Positions 45,860 to 55,219 of a DNA stretch of 64,000 nt are shown piece by piece. Position 1 is the first letter of the stretch. Each line of letters opens with the position of its first letter. Under the pieces are notes generated by a model. It did no database searches, was not told the DNA's origin, and was given only the letters and a program-made list of their open reading frames with translations. Made by a program: the position numbers and the translations under genes. The stretch spans positions 1-64,000 of the forward strand of contig NZ_JAGMTU010000004.1 of the NCBI RefSeq assembly GCF_023703415.1, read 5' to 3'. The stretch is from Microbacterium sp. USTB-Y. Lineage in GTDB: Bacteria; Actinomycetota; Actinomycetes; Actinomycetales; Microbacteriaceae.

Positions 45860-48660
45860 CAGTCGCGCCCCGTCAGGCCCCAGGCGTCCTCATCAGACTC
45901 CGCCTCGACCTCCGGGAGACCGCGGTACTGCGCCTCCAGCGGATCCTCGCCGTAGCGGTCGAAGCCGGGCCCCGACGACGCGGGGACCGGGTCCGCCGGA
46001 CGCGGGGGCAGCGCCGCTGCGGGCGCGGCAGCAGGGACGGGAGCGGCCGGCGCGGGTGCGGCGGGTGCGTCGTCTCCCCGCAGCCGCGCCAGCACACCGG
46101 GCAGCTGCTCGGGGGTCACCAGCACGTCACGGGCCTTGGATCCCTCGGACGGGCCGACGATCTCCCGCGACTCGAGGAGGTCCATGAGGCGCCCCGCCTT
46201 GGCGAACCCGACCCGCAGCTTCCGCTGGAGCATCGAGGTGGACCCGAACTGCGACGACACGATGAGCTCGGCAGCGGCGAGCAGGAGCTCGAGGTCGTCG
46301 CCGATGTCCTCGTCGACCTCCTTCTTCTTGCCCTCGACCGCCTCGGCCACGTCCGGACGGTACTCCGGGCGTGCCTGGCCGGTGACGTGCTTGACGACCG
46401 CGTCGATCTCGCTCTCATCGACCCAAGCGCCCTGCAGGCGGAAGGGCTTGGAGGATCCCATCGGGGAGAAGAGCGCGTCGCCCTGTCCGATCAGCTTGTC
46501 GGCTCCCGGGCTGTCCAGGATGACGCGGCTGTCGGTGACGCTCGTCACCGCGAACGCGAGACGGGACGGCACGTTGGCCTTGATCAGGCCCGTGACGACG
46601 TCGACGCTGGGTCGCTGGGTCGCGAGCACCAGGTGGATGCCGCTCGCCCGGGCGAGCTGGGTGATGCGCACGATCGAGTCCTCGACGTCGCGCGGGGCGA
46701 CCATCATGAGGTCGGCGAGCTCGTCGACCACCACGAGGAGGTACGGGTAGGGCTTGAGCACCCGCTCGCTGCCCGGCGGGACCTCGACCTCGCCGGCGCG
46801 CACCGCGCGGTTGAAGTCGTCGATGTGGCGGAACCCGAACGACGCAAGGTCGTCGTACCGCATGTCCATCTCCTTCACGACCCACTGCAGCGCCTCGGCG
46901 GCCTTCTTCGGGTTCGTGATGATGGGCGTGATGAGGTGCGGGACGCCCGCATAGCTCGTGAGCTCGACGCGCTTCGGGTCGATGAGCACCATGCGCACGT
47001 CGGCCGGCCGCGCCCGCATGAGCAGGCTGGTGATCATCGAGTTCACGAAGCTCGACTTTCCGGATCCGGTGGATCCGGCCACGAGCAGGTGGGGCATCTT
47101 GGCGAGGTTCGCGACGACGAAGTTGCCGCCGACGTCCTTGCCGACGCCGATCGTCAGGGGGTGCGTGCTCTTCTGGGCGGCCGCGGAGCGCAGCACGTCA
47201 CCGAGGGCCACGGTCTCGCGGTCGGCGTTGGGGATCTCGATGCCGATCGCGCTCTTGCCCGGGATGGGCGAGAGGATGCGGACATCGTTGGACGCGACGG
47301 CATAGGCGAAGTTGTTGCTCAGCTGCAGGATCTTCTCGACCTTGACGCCGTGCCCGACCTCGACCTCGTACTGCGTCACCGTCGGACCGCGCGAGAAGCC
47401 GGTGACCTTCGCATCGACGTTGAACTGCGTGAGCACGTTGGTGATCTGCTCGACGACGCGGTCGTTCGCCTCGGAGCGGGCCACCGACGGCGGACCCGCC
47501 TTGAGCGCCCCCGGCGACGGGAGGATGTACGGCGCCAGCGGGGCCTGCAGACCGTGATCCCCGGGTCCATCTGTGCCGAAGCCGTCGAAGCCCGCCAGCT
47601 CGAGTTCACCGGTGTCCCCGTCGTCGAGCAGGGCCGTGCTCTGCTGCTCCGCGAGGGAGTCGGCGACAGCGCGCACGTCGGTGAGCACCTCGGTCGCGGC
47701 GTCGTACGGGTCGTCGTCTTTGATGACCGCCTGGTCATAGGCCGTCGCCTGGGCGACGGTGGGGGTGTCGTCCTGAGCCGTGAGCAGCTCGGTGAGATCC
47801 TGCGACCCGGCTCCGCCGTCCGGATCCTCTTCACGCCCCGTCTTGTTCCGCCGCCACCAGGGCAGCACGTCGGGGTCGTCGACCTTCTCCGCCTCGTCGA
47901 CGACGGCGTCCTCGGCCGGTGCCGCCTTCGGCGCGCGCTCCGCGTCGAACATCCAGGCGTACAGGTCGCCGAGCCGCTGTCCGATCCGGTTCGGCGGGGT
48001 CTTGGTGAGGATCAGCACACTGAGCGCGGCCAGCAGCGACAGCACGATGTAGGCGGGGATCGTCGTCAGGTAGCTGAGCGGCTGCCCCAGGAGCCAGCCG
48101 AACAATCCCCCGGCGGCGCTCAGCGAGACCATGCCCTGGCGCGGCTGCGGCATGCCGCCGGCGATGTGGCAGAAGCCCGCGAGGGCCACGACGAACAGGC
48201 CGAAGCCGATCCCGATCCGTCCGTTGTCGTGCACGGACGACGGGTGGCGGAACAGCCAGCCGGCGAGCAGGAGAAGCAGTACGGGCATGATGAAGGCGGC
48301 GCGCCCGATCAGCGCCCCCACCGAGTAGGCGCTGATGTTGGACGCGACGGCGCTGCCGATGAAGAACCACTCGTTGACGGCTCCGGCGACGGCGAGGAGC
48401 ACGAGCAGGAACGGGAACCCGTCCCGGCGCTGGTCCTTCTCCAGGGTCTCCAGCCCGAAGGCGCGGAACAGACCCCCGACGCCGTGCGCGAGCCCGGTCC
48501 AGGCGCGCACCGCCACCGGCGGCTTGTCCGGCTCGTCGACGTACTTCCTCGGGGCGGGCGCCGCCTTGGCCTGGGCACGCGGCTTCGCCCCGGACGTGGA
48601 GCGACTGCGCGTCGAGGGCTTGTCGGCCGCGCTCTTGGTCGCAGAGGAACTCCTGGGCAT
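45859..48660 (-). CDS. ftsK: DNA translocase FtsK
   Basis: A 933-residue septal DNA pump. Four N-terminal membrane helices (about 75-230), an acidic linker (240-400), then the ATPase: Walker [16 protein letters not shown] and Walker [16 protein letters not shown]-terminal gamma winged helix ([31 protein letters not shown]) reads KOPS sites. After it come an Ala/Pro-rich stretch and a Glu/Asp tail. It resolves chromosome dimers at division. TAGCGT 6 nt before ATG 48660 suggests a leaderless transcript. Confidence 0.96.
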   Translation of the reverse strand: MPRSSSATKSAADKPSTRSRSTSGAKPRAQAKAAPAPRKYVDEPDKPPVAVRAWTGLAHGVGGLFRAFGLETLEKDQRRDGFPFLLVLLAVAGAVNEWFFIGSAVASNISAYSVGALIGRAAFIMPVLLLLLAGWLFRHPSSVHDNGRIGIGFGLFVVALAGFCHIAGGMPQPRQGMVSLSAAGGLFGWLLGQPLSYLTTIPAYIVLSLLAALSVLILTKTPPNRIGQRLGDLYAWMFDAERAPKAAPAEDAVVDEAEKVDDPDVLPWWRRNKTGREEDPDGGAGSQDLTELLTAQDDTPTVAQATAYDQAVIKDDDPYDAATEVLTDVRAVADSLAEQQSTALLDDGDTGELELAGFDGFGTDGPGDHGLQAPLAPYILPSPGALKAGPPSVARSEANDRVVEQITNVLTQFNVDAKVTGFSRGPTVTQYEVEVGHGVKVEKILQLSNNFAYAVASNDVRILSPIPGKSAIGIEIPNADRETVALGDVLRSAAAQKSTHPLTIGVGKDVGGNFVVANLAKMPHLLVAGSTGSGKSSFVNSMITSLLMRARPADVRMVLIDPKRVELTSYAGVPHLITPIITNPKKAAEALQWVVKEMDMRYDDLASFGFRHIDDFNRAVRAGEVEVPPGSERVLKPYPYLLVVVDELADLMMVAPRDVEDSIVRITQLARASGIHLVLATQRPSVDVVTGLIKANVPSRLAFAVTSVTDSRVILDSPGADKLIGQGDALFSPMGSSKPFRLQGAWVDESEIDAVVKHVTGQARPEYRPDVAEAVEGKKKEVDEDIGDDLELLLAAAELIVSSQFGSTSMLQRKLRVGFAKAGRLMDLLESREIVGPSEGSKARDVLVTPEQLPGVLARLRGDDAPAAPAPAAPVPAAAPAAALPPRPADPVPASSGPGFDRYGEDPLEAQYRGLPEVEAESDEDAWGLTGRD

Positions 48661-48690
48661 GCTTCCACGCTAGGCCCGCGGACCGGCATC

Positions 48691-48728
48691 GGCCCGCAAT
48701 GACGCGGCATTCCGCGGGATTGCGGGCC
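48691..48728 (-). terminator. Terminator after RNase J
   Basis: GGCCCGCAAT (48691-48700) pairs with ATTGCGGGCC (48719-48728), with an inner CGCGG/CCGCG stem. It lies downstream of rnj in the leftward direction and just before the ftsK promoter. Confidence 0.7.
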
Positions 48729-48777
48729 TACGGCCGCACCAGAGCCGCACAGACCCTGCGTGAGGGCCGGCGCTCGA

Positions 48778-50454
48778 TCAGGCCTCGATGACGAGCGGCA
48801 CGATCATGGGCCGGCGACGCAGCTTCTGGTTCACCCAGCGCCCGATCGTGCGCCGCACGATCTGCGACAGCGCGTGGTTGTCCCGCACGCCGTTGCCCGC
48901 CGCCTCCTTGAGGGCCGCGACGATCTTCGGGGCGACGTCGTCGAAGACCGAGTCGTCCTCCGCCACACCCCGGGCGTGGATCTCCGGACCCGAGATGATC
49001 CGCCCGGTCGTGGAGTCGACCACGACGATGACGGACACGAAGCCCTCCTCGCCGAGGATCCGCCGGTCCTTCAGATCCGCGTCGGTGATCTCGCCGACGG
49101 TGGAGCCGTCCACGTACACGAAGCCGATGTCGAGCTGTCCGGCGACGCGCGCGACGCCGTCCTTGAGGTCGATCACGGTTCCGTTGGATCCGACGATGGT
49201 GCGCTCGGCGTCGATGCCGGTGTCCTGCGCGAGCTTGGCGTTCGCGATCAGATGACGGTACTCGCCGTGCACGGGGAGCACGTTCTTCGGCTTCAGGATG
49301 TTGTAGCAGTAGATCAGCTCGCCGGCTGCGGCGTGGCCCGAGACGTGCACGCGGGCGTTGGCCTTGTGCACGACGTTCGCGCCGAGCTTGGTCAGGCCGT
49401 CGATGACGCGGTAGACGGCGTTCTCGTTGCCGGGGATGAGGCTCGAGGCGAGGATCACCGTGTCGCCGGGGCCCGGCTCGATCGCGTGATCGAGGTTGGC
49501 CATGCGGCTGAGCACCGCCATCGGCTCGCCCTGCGACCCCGTCGACATGTAGACGATCTGATCGTCGGGCAGGTCGCGCGCCTTCTTGTAGTCGATGAGC
49601 ACGCCGTCGGGCACCTTGAGGTAGCCGAGCTGCTCCGCGATCGTCATGTTGCGCACCATCGAGCGCCCGAGGAAGGCCACCCGGCGGCCGTGCGCGTGCG
49701 CGGCGTCGATGACCTGCTGCACGCGGTGCACGTGGCTGGAGAAGCTCGCGACGATCACGCGGCGCGGAGCCTTGCCGATCACCTGGTCCAGCACCGGACC
49801 GATCGAGCGCTCCGTGGGCGTGAAGCCCGGCACGTCGGCGTTCGTGGAGTCGACGAGGAACAGATCCACGCCCTCCTCGCCCAGACGCGCGAAAGCCCGC
49901 AGATCCGTGATGCGGCCGTCCAGCGGCAGCTGGTCCATCTTGAAGTCGCCGGTGGCGAGCACCATTCCTGCCGGCGTGCGGATCGCGACGGCGAGCGCGT
50001 CGGGGATGGAGTGGTTGACCGCCACGAACTCGAGGTCGAACGGCCCGACCTGCTCGCGCTGGCCCTCCTTCACCGTGAGGGTGAAGGGCTTGATGCGGTG
50101 CTCCTTGAGCTTCGCCTCGACGAGGGCGAGGGTGAGCCCGGACCCGATCAGGGGGATGTCGGCCTTGAGACGCAGCAGGTAGGGGACGGCGCCGATGTGG
50201 TCCTCGTGACCGTGGGTGAGCACGACCCCGACGATGTCGTCCAGGCGGTCCTTGATCGGCTCGAAGTCGGGCAGGATCAGGTCGACGCCCGGCTGGTGCT
50301 CCTCGGGGAAGAGCACGCCGCAGTCGACCACGAGGATCTTGCCGTCGTACTCGAAGATCGTCATGTTGCGGCCGACCTCCCCGAGTCCGCCCAGGGGCGT
50401 GACGCGGAGCGTGCCGGGTGCGAGCGTCTCGGGCTCGGCGAGGGGAATGGTCAT
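48778..50454 (-). CDS. rnj: Ribonuclease J
   Basis: A 558-residue beta-CASP metallo-beta-lactamase ribonuclease with 5'-3' exo- and endonuclease activity. Zinc motif THGHEDHIGAVPYL (about 78-91), VDSTNADVPGFTPTE and HVSGHAAAGEL, and a C-terminal domain with RRTIGRWVNQKLRRRPMIVP. It acts in mRNA decay and rRNA maturation. It lies 129 bp downstream of dapA in the same direction. Confidence 0.95.
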   Translation of the reverse strand: MTIPLAEPETLAPGTLRVTPLGGLGEVGRNMTIFEYDGKILVVDCGVLFPEEHQPGVDLILPDFEPIKDRLDDIVGVVLTHGHEDHIGAVPYLLRLKADIPLIGSGLTLALVEAKLKEHRIKPFTLTVKEGQREQVGPFDLEFVAVNHSIPDALAVAIRTPAGMVLATGDFKMDQLPLDGRITDLRAFARLGEEGVDLFLVDSTNADVPGFTPTERSIGPVLDQVIGKAPRRVIVASFSSHVHRVQQVIDAAHAHGRRVAFLGRSMVRNMTIAEQLGYLKVPDGVLIDYKKARDLPDDQIVYMSTGSQGEPMAVLSRMANLDHAIEPGPGDTVILASSLIPGNENAVYRVIDGLTKLGANVVHKANARVHVSGHAAAGELIYCYNILKPKNVLPVHGEYRHLIANAKLAQDTGIDAERTIVGSNGTVIDLKDGVARVAGQLDIGFVYVDGSTVGEITDADLKDRRILGEEGFVSVIVVVDSTTGRIISGPEIHARGVAEDDSVFDDVAPKIVAALKEAAGNGVRDNHALSQIVRRTIGRWVNQKLRRRPMIVPLVIEA

Positions 50455-50583
50455 GTGGTGCCTCCTAGGCGGGGCGCGCGGCGCGCCCGATGTTCGTGGT
50501 CCCCCCGCCGAATAGGAGCGGATCCGAGTGCGCGTTCCGCGCGGATCCGTCCTGTCCGGGCCCGATGCCCGTCGGCCACGCCC

Positions 50584-51561
50584 TCATCGGGTCGTGCCGT
50601 GCACCTTGGGGAGGGCGCCGCCGGCGGCGGCATTGCGGTCGGGGCGGAAGTCGGAGAAGTCCGCGCCCGGGATGTCCTTGACGAGCGCGAGCTCGTCCTC
50701 GATGAGAGCGGCCTCCCACTCCTCCGGCCCCACGAGGGGCAGGCGGACGCGGGGGCTCGTGATGCGGCCGAGGCCGTGCAGGATGTACTTCGCCGACACC
50801 GTGCCGGGCACGTGCGTCATCGCGGCGCGCACGAGCGGCTCCAGGCGCTTGTGCTCGGCGGTGGCCGCGGCGAGATCGCCCCGGTTCACCGCGTCGACGA
50901 TCGCGCGGTACGGCGCCGAGGTGATGTTCGCCGTCACGCCGATGAGGCCGGTCGCGCCGATCGACAGGTGCGGGAGCACGTTCGAGTCGTCGCCGGAGAA
51001 GTACATGAGGTCGGTCTGGTTGAGCACCCGGCTGACCTCGGAGAAGTCGCCCTTGGCGTCCTTCACGGCGAGGATGTTGGGGTGCTTGGCGAGGCGCAGG
51101 ATCGTCTCGTACTTGATCGGCACACCCGTGCGCCCGGGGATGTCGTAGAGGATCACCGGCAGATCGGTCGCGTCCGCGACGAGGCGGAAGTGGGTCAGGA
51201 TGCCGGCCTGGGTGGGCTTGTTGTAGTACGGCGTGACGATCATGATGCCGTCCGCGCCGGCCTTCTCGCTGGCCTTGTAGAGCTCGATCGCGTGCGCGGT
51301 CTCGTTGGACCCACCGCCCGTGATGATCTTCGCGCGCCCGGCGGCGACGTCCTTGCCGACCTCCACCAGGCGCAGCTTCTCCGCGTCGGTGAGGGTCGAG
51401 GTCTCCCCCGTGGTGCCGGTGACGACGATGCCGTCCGCACCGTCCGAGATGACGCGGTCGATGTGCTTCTCGACGGAAGGCCAGTCGACCTCGCCGTCGG
51501 CCGTCATCGGGGTGATGAGGGCGACGAGCACCTGTCCGAAGGGATTGCCCGTGTGCGTCAT
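50584..51561 (-). CDS. dapA: 4-hydroxy-tetrahydrodipicolinate synthase
   Basis: A 325-residue aldolase that condenses pyruvate with aspartate semialdehyde, the entry to lysine and diaminopimelate. GTTGETSTL, the Tyr of VTPYYNKPTQ and the Schiff-base Lys in LAVKDAKGD are seen. TACGCT lies 6 nt before ATG 51561 (leaderless), overlapping a GGAGG. It is in one region with dapF and dapB but not in one operon with them. Confidence 0.96.
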   Translation of the reverse strand: MTHTGNPFGQVLVALITPMTADGEVDWPSVEKHIDRVISDGADGIVVTGTTGETSTLTDAEKLRLVEVGKDVAAGRAKIITGGGSNETAHAIELYKASEKAGADGIMIVTPYYNKPTQAGILTHFRLVADATDLPVILYDIPGRTGVPIKYETILRLAKHPNILAVKDAKGDFSEVSRVLNQTDLMYFSGDDSNVLPHLSIGATGLIGVTANITSAPYRAIVDAVNRGDLAAATAEHKRLEPLVRAAMTHVPGTVSAKYILHGLGRITSPRVRLPLVGPEEWEAALIEDELALVKDIPGADFSDFRPDRNAAAGGALPKVHGTTR

Positions 51562-51589
51562 GCCTCCAGCGTATCTGCTCGGGGCGGCC

Positions 51590-52009
51590 TCACGCTGTCG
51601 GCGTCACCCGGATGACGTCTCCACGGGCGAGGTCGACGCTCGGCTTGAGGAGCAGTCCGGCGGCGACGCCCACCGGCGCCTCATCGGCCTTCTTCCGGAA
51701 CATCTCGATCCCGGTGATGGTGCTGACGCCCGACTGCGCGGATCCGCGGAGGACCACCACCCGGTCGCCCGTGCGCATCGCGCCCGTCGTGGTCCTGCCT
51801 GTGGCGACCTGCCCGCGCCCCGTGATCGTGAAGACGTCCTCCACGACGAACTCGGAGCCCCCGCCGGTCGAGACCGTGCCCGCAACCGAGGCGATTCCCG
51901 CGCTCGGAGCGATCCCGGCCGCGGCGAGGCGCTCGGCCTCCTGCGCGTTGTACCGCCGGAGCATCTCGTTCGCGTCCAGCGGATCCTTCTTCTTCCCGAA
52001 CCAGCCCAT
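51590..52009 (-). CDS. Orphan EF-Tu domain 2-like protein
   Basis: A 139-residue protein. After a charged N-terminal helix (MGWFGKKKDPLDANEMLRRY) residues 53-138 read like beta-barrel domain 2 of translation GTPases: EFVVEDVFTITGRGQVATGRTTTGAMRTGDRV, then VSTITGIEMFRKKADEAPVGVAAGLLL and LARGDVIRV. No G domain or tRNA-binding domain 3 is present. It might bind a ribosomal site or an EF-Tu partner. Its role is unknown. TAGGCT 6 nt before ATG 52009 gives a leaderless start, divergent from the NUDIX gene. Confidence 0.75.
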   Translation of the reverse strand: MGWFGKKKDPLDANEMLRRYNAQEAERLAAAGIAPSAGIASVAGTVSTGGGSEFVVEDVFTITGRGQVATGRTTTGAMRTGDRVVVLRGSAQSGVSTITGIEMFRKKADEAPVGVAAGLLLKPSVDLARGDVIRVTPTA

Positions 52010-52070
52010 GCTCCGAGCCTAGGCGCGCTCGCGGTCCTGGACGCCCGGGCACGGCGGCTAGGCTCCCGCC

Positions 52071-52610
52071 ATGGCCTGGCACACGCGGGAATCGCGCATC
52101 GTCTACGACAATCGCTGGATCTCCGTCCGCGAGGATCAGGTCTCGGGACCCGCGGGCGACGGGATCTACGGGGTCGTCGCGCTGAAGAATCCGGCCGTCT
52201 TCGTCGTCGCCCTCGACACGGAGGACCGGGTGTGCCTGGTCACGATCGACCGCTACACGACCGGACGCTCGATCGAAGTGCCCGCCGGGGGCACCGACGG
52301 CGAGGATCCGCTCGTCGCCGCACGCCGCGAACTGCTCGAGGAGACCGGACTCGAAGCGGACGAGTGGACGCCGATCGGCACGATGAACGCCCTCAACGGG
52401 GTGACCGTGGCGCCGGAGCACGTCTTCCTCGCCCGGGGCCTGCGCCAGGCCGAGGACAGCACGCTCACGCAGGCCGAAGAGGGCATCGACGAACTGGCGT
52501 GGGTGCCGTTCGCCGAGGCGCTCGCGATGGTGGCCGATGGACGCATCCGCGACGGCGAGACGATCGCCGCCCTCGCGTACGCGGGGATCCGTCTCGGCCG
52601 CTTCACCTGA
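52071..52610 (+). CDS. NUDIX hydrolase (ADP-ribose pyrophosphatase-like)
   Basis: A 179-residue NUDIX enzyme. The Nudix box is PAGGTDGEDPLVAARRELLEETGL, with catalytic REL-x-EE (about 83-90) and a PAG lead typical of nucleoside-diphosphate-sugar hydrolases. N-terminal DNRWISVREDQV and YGVVALKNPAVFVVAL form the first strands. It probably hydrolyses ADP-ribose or a related metabolite. TAGGCT 6 nt before ATG 52071 (leaderless). Confidence 0.9.
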   Translation: MAWHTRESRIVYDNRWISVREDQVSGPAGDGIYGVVALKNPAVFVVALDTEDRVCLVTIDRYTTGRSIEVPAGGTDGEDPLVAARRELLEETGLEADEWTPIGTMNALNGVTVAPEHVFLARGLRQAEDSTLTQAEEGIDELAWVPFAEALAMVADGRIRDGETIAALAYAGIRLGRFT

Positions 52611-52679
52611 GCCGAGTGCAGGCCGCCACGCCGATGCGGGCCGCTGTGCAGGCGGCACGGGTGCCGCTGCCGCGGACGC

Positions 52680-52814
52680 CGATGTGCAGGGCGGGTAGGG
52701 CGTTCTGCAGGGACGCCGCGTCGCGCTCCGCTGACGCCCCGCGGAATCTCGCCCGGGAGATCCACCGATCTGCTCAACGACCCTGCGCAACGACGGAGGC
52801 TCCCTGCACAACGG
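52680..52814. repeat. Palindromic element copy 1, at the 3' end of the DUF559 gene
   Basis: Two TGCAGGG boxes 21 nt apart (52685, 52706) face two inverted copies (CCCTGC 52781 and 52802). The outer arms match at 12 of 14 positions, and the 68-nt centre separates the inner arms. The layout and length equal copy 2 exactly 1,100 bp away. The last ~14 codons of the DUF559 gene lie in its right half. Further weaker GTGCAGG boxes occur at 52618 and 52650. Confidence 0.7.
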
Positions 52815-53691
52815 CCCCGAGCGCGGCGAGCCGCCCCTCGATGGCCGCGAGAACGGTCGGCCAGTCATGCACGATCATCGCGTAGTCGAACCGCAGGGTC
52901 TCATACCCCTGAGCGGCAGCCCTGGCGTCGCGCATCAGGTCCTTGTGCCGGTGTGACGCGCCATCGTGGTTGAGACGCCCGTCGACTTCGAGGATGATAC
53001 GGCCGCCGAGCACGAAGTCGACACGACCGACACCGTCGATCTGCACCTGGGCCGCCAGGGTGATTCCGCAGCGTCGCAGGCGCAGCTTCAGCAGAGATTC
53101 CAATCCGCTCTCCGAACGGTCGTCAGCGAGGTCGAGGAGCTCGTGGAAGCGCGTCGGAAGACTCTCGCGCAGGCGTTGCACGCCGGCCAAGCCGATCAGG
53201 CCGAGATGCAGCGACGACTCGACAGCGACGAAGAACGCCTCGGGCGAGGCGCAGCACGCGAACTGCATCAGTGCGAGGAGCACATCCACGAAGCCGAACC
53301 CAACGCCGCGCTCCCCCGTCTCGTGATGCGTCCGGCACCGGCAAGCGGCATGTCGGTGCTGTCGACCGGATGGACCGATCCAGACGTGGGGTCGAGAGGA
53401 CGGCGCCGCACTCCCCTCCTCGGCATCGTCCAGGATCCACACTCCCCGCTGCCGGAGCGCCCCCGCACAGCCGACTTCACCTCCGTGCCTGGCCGCAGTC
53501 AGCACGTCCGCATCGACGTGCGCGAGTGCGTAGACGCCCTTGCGCACGAGGATGACCCCGCCGTCGGCGATCGCCCGGGCGATCGCCGCCCGGCGGATCC
53601 CGTGGCTCTCGAGCTGTGCGCGGCGCGCCACGCCGCCGTACCCGGCCAGAACTCGTTCGATCGACACCCGCTCGATGTTGCCCGCCTGCAC
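52774..53691 (-). CDS. AbiEi-like N-terminal / DUF559 endonuclease-like protein
   Basis: A 305-residue two-domain protein. The N-terminal ~100 residues resemble the AbiEi-type winged helix (LAGYGGVARRAQLESHGIRRAAIARAI, then LVRKGVYAL). The C-terminal part is DUF559, a Vsr-like restriction-endonuclease fold with GRVDFVLGGRIILEVDGRLNHD, RHKDLMRDARAAAQGYETLRFDY. The acidic/Glu-Val-Asp and Asp/Arg-rich core is intact. The frame starts at GTG 53691; an internal GTG 53667 (VSIERVLAGYGG) is a good alternative. It stands alone between two palindromic elements. Proteins of this build are numerous in Microbacteriaceae; function unknown. Confidence 0.75.
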   Translation of the reverse strand: MQAGNIERVSIERVLAGYGGVARRAQLESHGIRRAAIARAIADGGVILVRKGVYALAHVDADVLTAARHGGEVGCAGALRQRGVWILDDAEEGSAAPSSRPHVWIGPSGRQHRHAACRCRTHHETGERGVGFGFVDVLLALMQFACCASPEAFFVAVESSLHLGLIGLAGVQRLRESLPTRFHELLDLADDRSESGLESLLKLRLRRCGITLAAQVQIDGVGRVDFVLGGRIILEVDGRLNHDGASHRHKDLMRDARAAAQGYETLRFDYAMIVHDWPTVLAAIEGRLAALGAVVQGASVVAQGR

Positions 53692-53779
53692 AGGCGCGCC
53701 GGTTGCCGATCACGCGATCGGTGGACAACTCGTCCGAAGGCCGAGCTGTGGAGGACGAATGGAGGGACGGCGAGCAAGC

Positions 53780-53913
53780 CGTTGTGCAGGGAGGGTAGGT
53801 CAATGTGCAGGGTCTGGGGCCGCCCACCGTCGCCCTTTCCGCAGAAAGACGCGGCGTTGGTGGGCGGTTCGGGCTTACGGCCCTGCAGAACACGGAAGCT
53901 CCCTGCAGAACGG
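53780..53913. repeat. Palindromic element copy 2, upstream of the DUF559 gene
   Basis: Outer arms 53781-53793 and 53899-53911 (12 of 13 matches), inner TGTGCAGGG (53804) against CCCTGCAGA (53881), and a central hairpin CCGCCCACC (53820-53828) with GGTGGGCGG (53859-53867). The first 30 nt match copy 1 at 25 positions, and the right half matches apart from one gap and a few changes. No protein gene is seen in the 250-bp gap holding it. Confidence 0.7.
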
Positions 53914-53941
53914 CCCGGATCCGCGCGAGAGGTTCGGCGGA

Positions 53942-54703
53942 CTACATGCGGCCGCGGCGGGCGATGCGCGTCGTGAGCGAACGCGGGACCAGTCGCGAAC
54001 CGAGGATGACCGCCTTGTAGCGCAGCGACGGGATCACGACGGATCTGCCCTGCGCGGCGGCGCGCAGTCCCTGGCGGACGACGAAGGGGGCATCCAGCCA
54101 GAGGAACCGCGGCACCCCTTCCTGTCCGGCGCCGAGGCCCATCCGGGAGTGGAAGGTCGTGTGCACGAACCCGGGGCAGAGCGCGGTGACCGTGACGCCG
54201 TCGCGCGCGTACTCGCCGTTCGCCCAGCGACTGAATCCGATGAGCCACGCCTTGCACGCGGAGTACGTCGACCGCGAGATGAATCCGGCCACCGAGGCGA
54301 CGTTGATGATCCGTCCGCCGCGGCCACGCATGACCCCCAGGGCCGCGTGCATGAGCCGCATCGGCGCCTCGACGTGGACGCGCAGGTGCCGCACCTCGTC
54401 CGCGATGTCGTTGTCGGCGAAGTGCAGCGGCAGCCCGAACCCTGCGTTGTTCACGAGCAGGTCGATCGGGCGTGCCGCGTCGGCGATCCGCTGCGCCACG
54501 CGATCGACGTCCGACTCCTCGGCGAGGTCGGCGAGGAACACCTCGACGGCGACGCCATGGCTCGCGCGCAGCTCGGCGGCGAGCGCCTGCAGCGCGTCAT
54601 CCGACCGGGCGACCAGCACGAGGTCCGCACCGCGGTCGGCGAGCTGACGGGCGAACTCGGCACCGAGTCCTGCGCTGGCGCCGGTGATGAGGGCGACGGG
54701 CAT
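53942..54703 (-). CDS. SDR-family oxidoreductase
   Basis: A 253-residue short-chain dehydrogenase. TGASAGLGAEFARQL (about 7-21), NNAGFGLPLH, catalytic Ser in NVASVAGF, Tyr and Lys in STYSACKAWLIGFS, and CPGFVHTTFH. It belongs to the YqjQ/DltE-like group acting on unknown lipophilic substrates. AGGAGG precedes ATG 54703. The gene follows folA by 30 bp, likely in the thyA-folA transcript. Confidence 0.9.
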   Translation of the reverse strand: MPVALITGASAGLGAEFARQLADRGADLVLVARSDDALQALAAELRASHGVAVEVFLADLAEESDVDRVAQRIADAARPIDLLVNNAGFGLPLHFADNDIADEVRHLRVHVEAPMRLMHAALGVMRGRGGRIINVASVAGFISRSTYSACKAWLIGFSRWANGEYARDGVTVTALCPGFVHTTFHSRMGLGAGQEGVPRFLWLDAPFVVRQGLRAAAQGRSVVIPSLRYKAVILGSRLVPRSLTTRIARRGRM

Positions 54704-54733
54704 ACGGGTCCTCCTGTCGGAACGGGGATGCGG

Positions 54734-55219
54734 TCAGCGCTGGTAGCCGAGGAAACGGAAGCGGATCCCGGTCCGGCTGGTCTGCCACTCCCCCTCCGAG
54801 ACGAGGCGGAACCCCTCGCGCGACGGAGCGAAGGCGTCGCCGGGCACATCGAGGTCGAGCTCGGTCACCTCGAGACGGTCGGCATGGCCGATCACCTCGC
54901 GGAAGATCTCGCCGCCCCCGATCACCCAGGCCTCGTCGAGACCGGCGAGGCCGTCGGCGACCGATCCTGCGGTGCGCGCGCCGTCGGAGCGCCATCCCGT
55001 CTGCCGCGTGATGACGACGTTCTCGCGTCCCGGTAGCGGACGGAACCGCTCGGGAAGGGACTCCCAGGTGCGCCGACCCATGACCACGGGGGCTCCGAGG
55101 GTGACCTCCTTGAAGTGGGCGAGGTCCTCCGGCACGTGCCAGGGCATGGTGCCGCCGGCGCCGATCACGCCGTCCTCCGCCTCCGCCCAGATCAGCCCGA
55201 TGCGCGTTCCGGCGATCAC
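54734..55219 (-). CDS. folA: Dihydrofolate reductase
   Basis: A 161-residue DHFR that regenerates tetrahydrofolate. [31 protein letters not shown] contains the substrate Asp-type acidic residue and the Trp-His-Pro motif; [11 protein letters not shown] and [12 protein letters not shown] bind NADPH. GTG 55219 overlaps the thyA stop (GTGA). Pairing with ThyA, which consumes methylene-THF, is the usual arrangement. Confidence 0.95.
   Translation of the reverse strand: MIAGTRIGLIWAEAEDGVIGAGGTMPWHVPEDLAHFKEVTLGAPVVMGRRTWESLPERFRPLPGRENVVITRQTGWRSDGARTAGSVADGLAGLDEAWVIGGGEIFREVIGHADRLEVTELDLDVPGDAFAPSREGFRLVSEGEWQTSRTGIRFRFLGYQR

Noticed and set aside
46387..48702. 771-codon plus-strand open frame opposite ftsK
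   Set aside because: Antisense shadow; ftsK has all its motifs on the minus strand.
48760..51615. 951-codon plus-strand open frame opposite rnj and dapA
   Set aside because: Antisense shadow with biased composition and no family resemblance.
52611..53940. CRISPR-like spaced repeats (TGCAGGG boxes)
   Set aside because: The boxes are short, inverted as well as direct and not regularly spaced with unique spacers; they form two palindromic elements instead.
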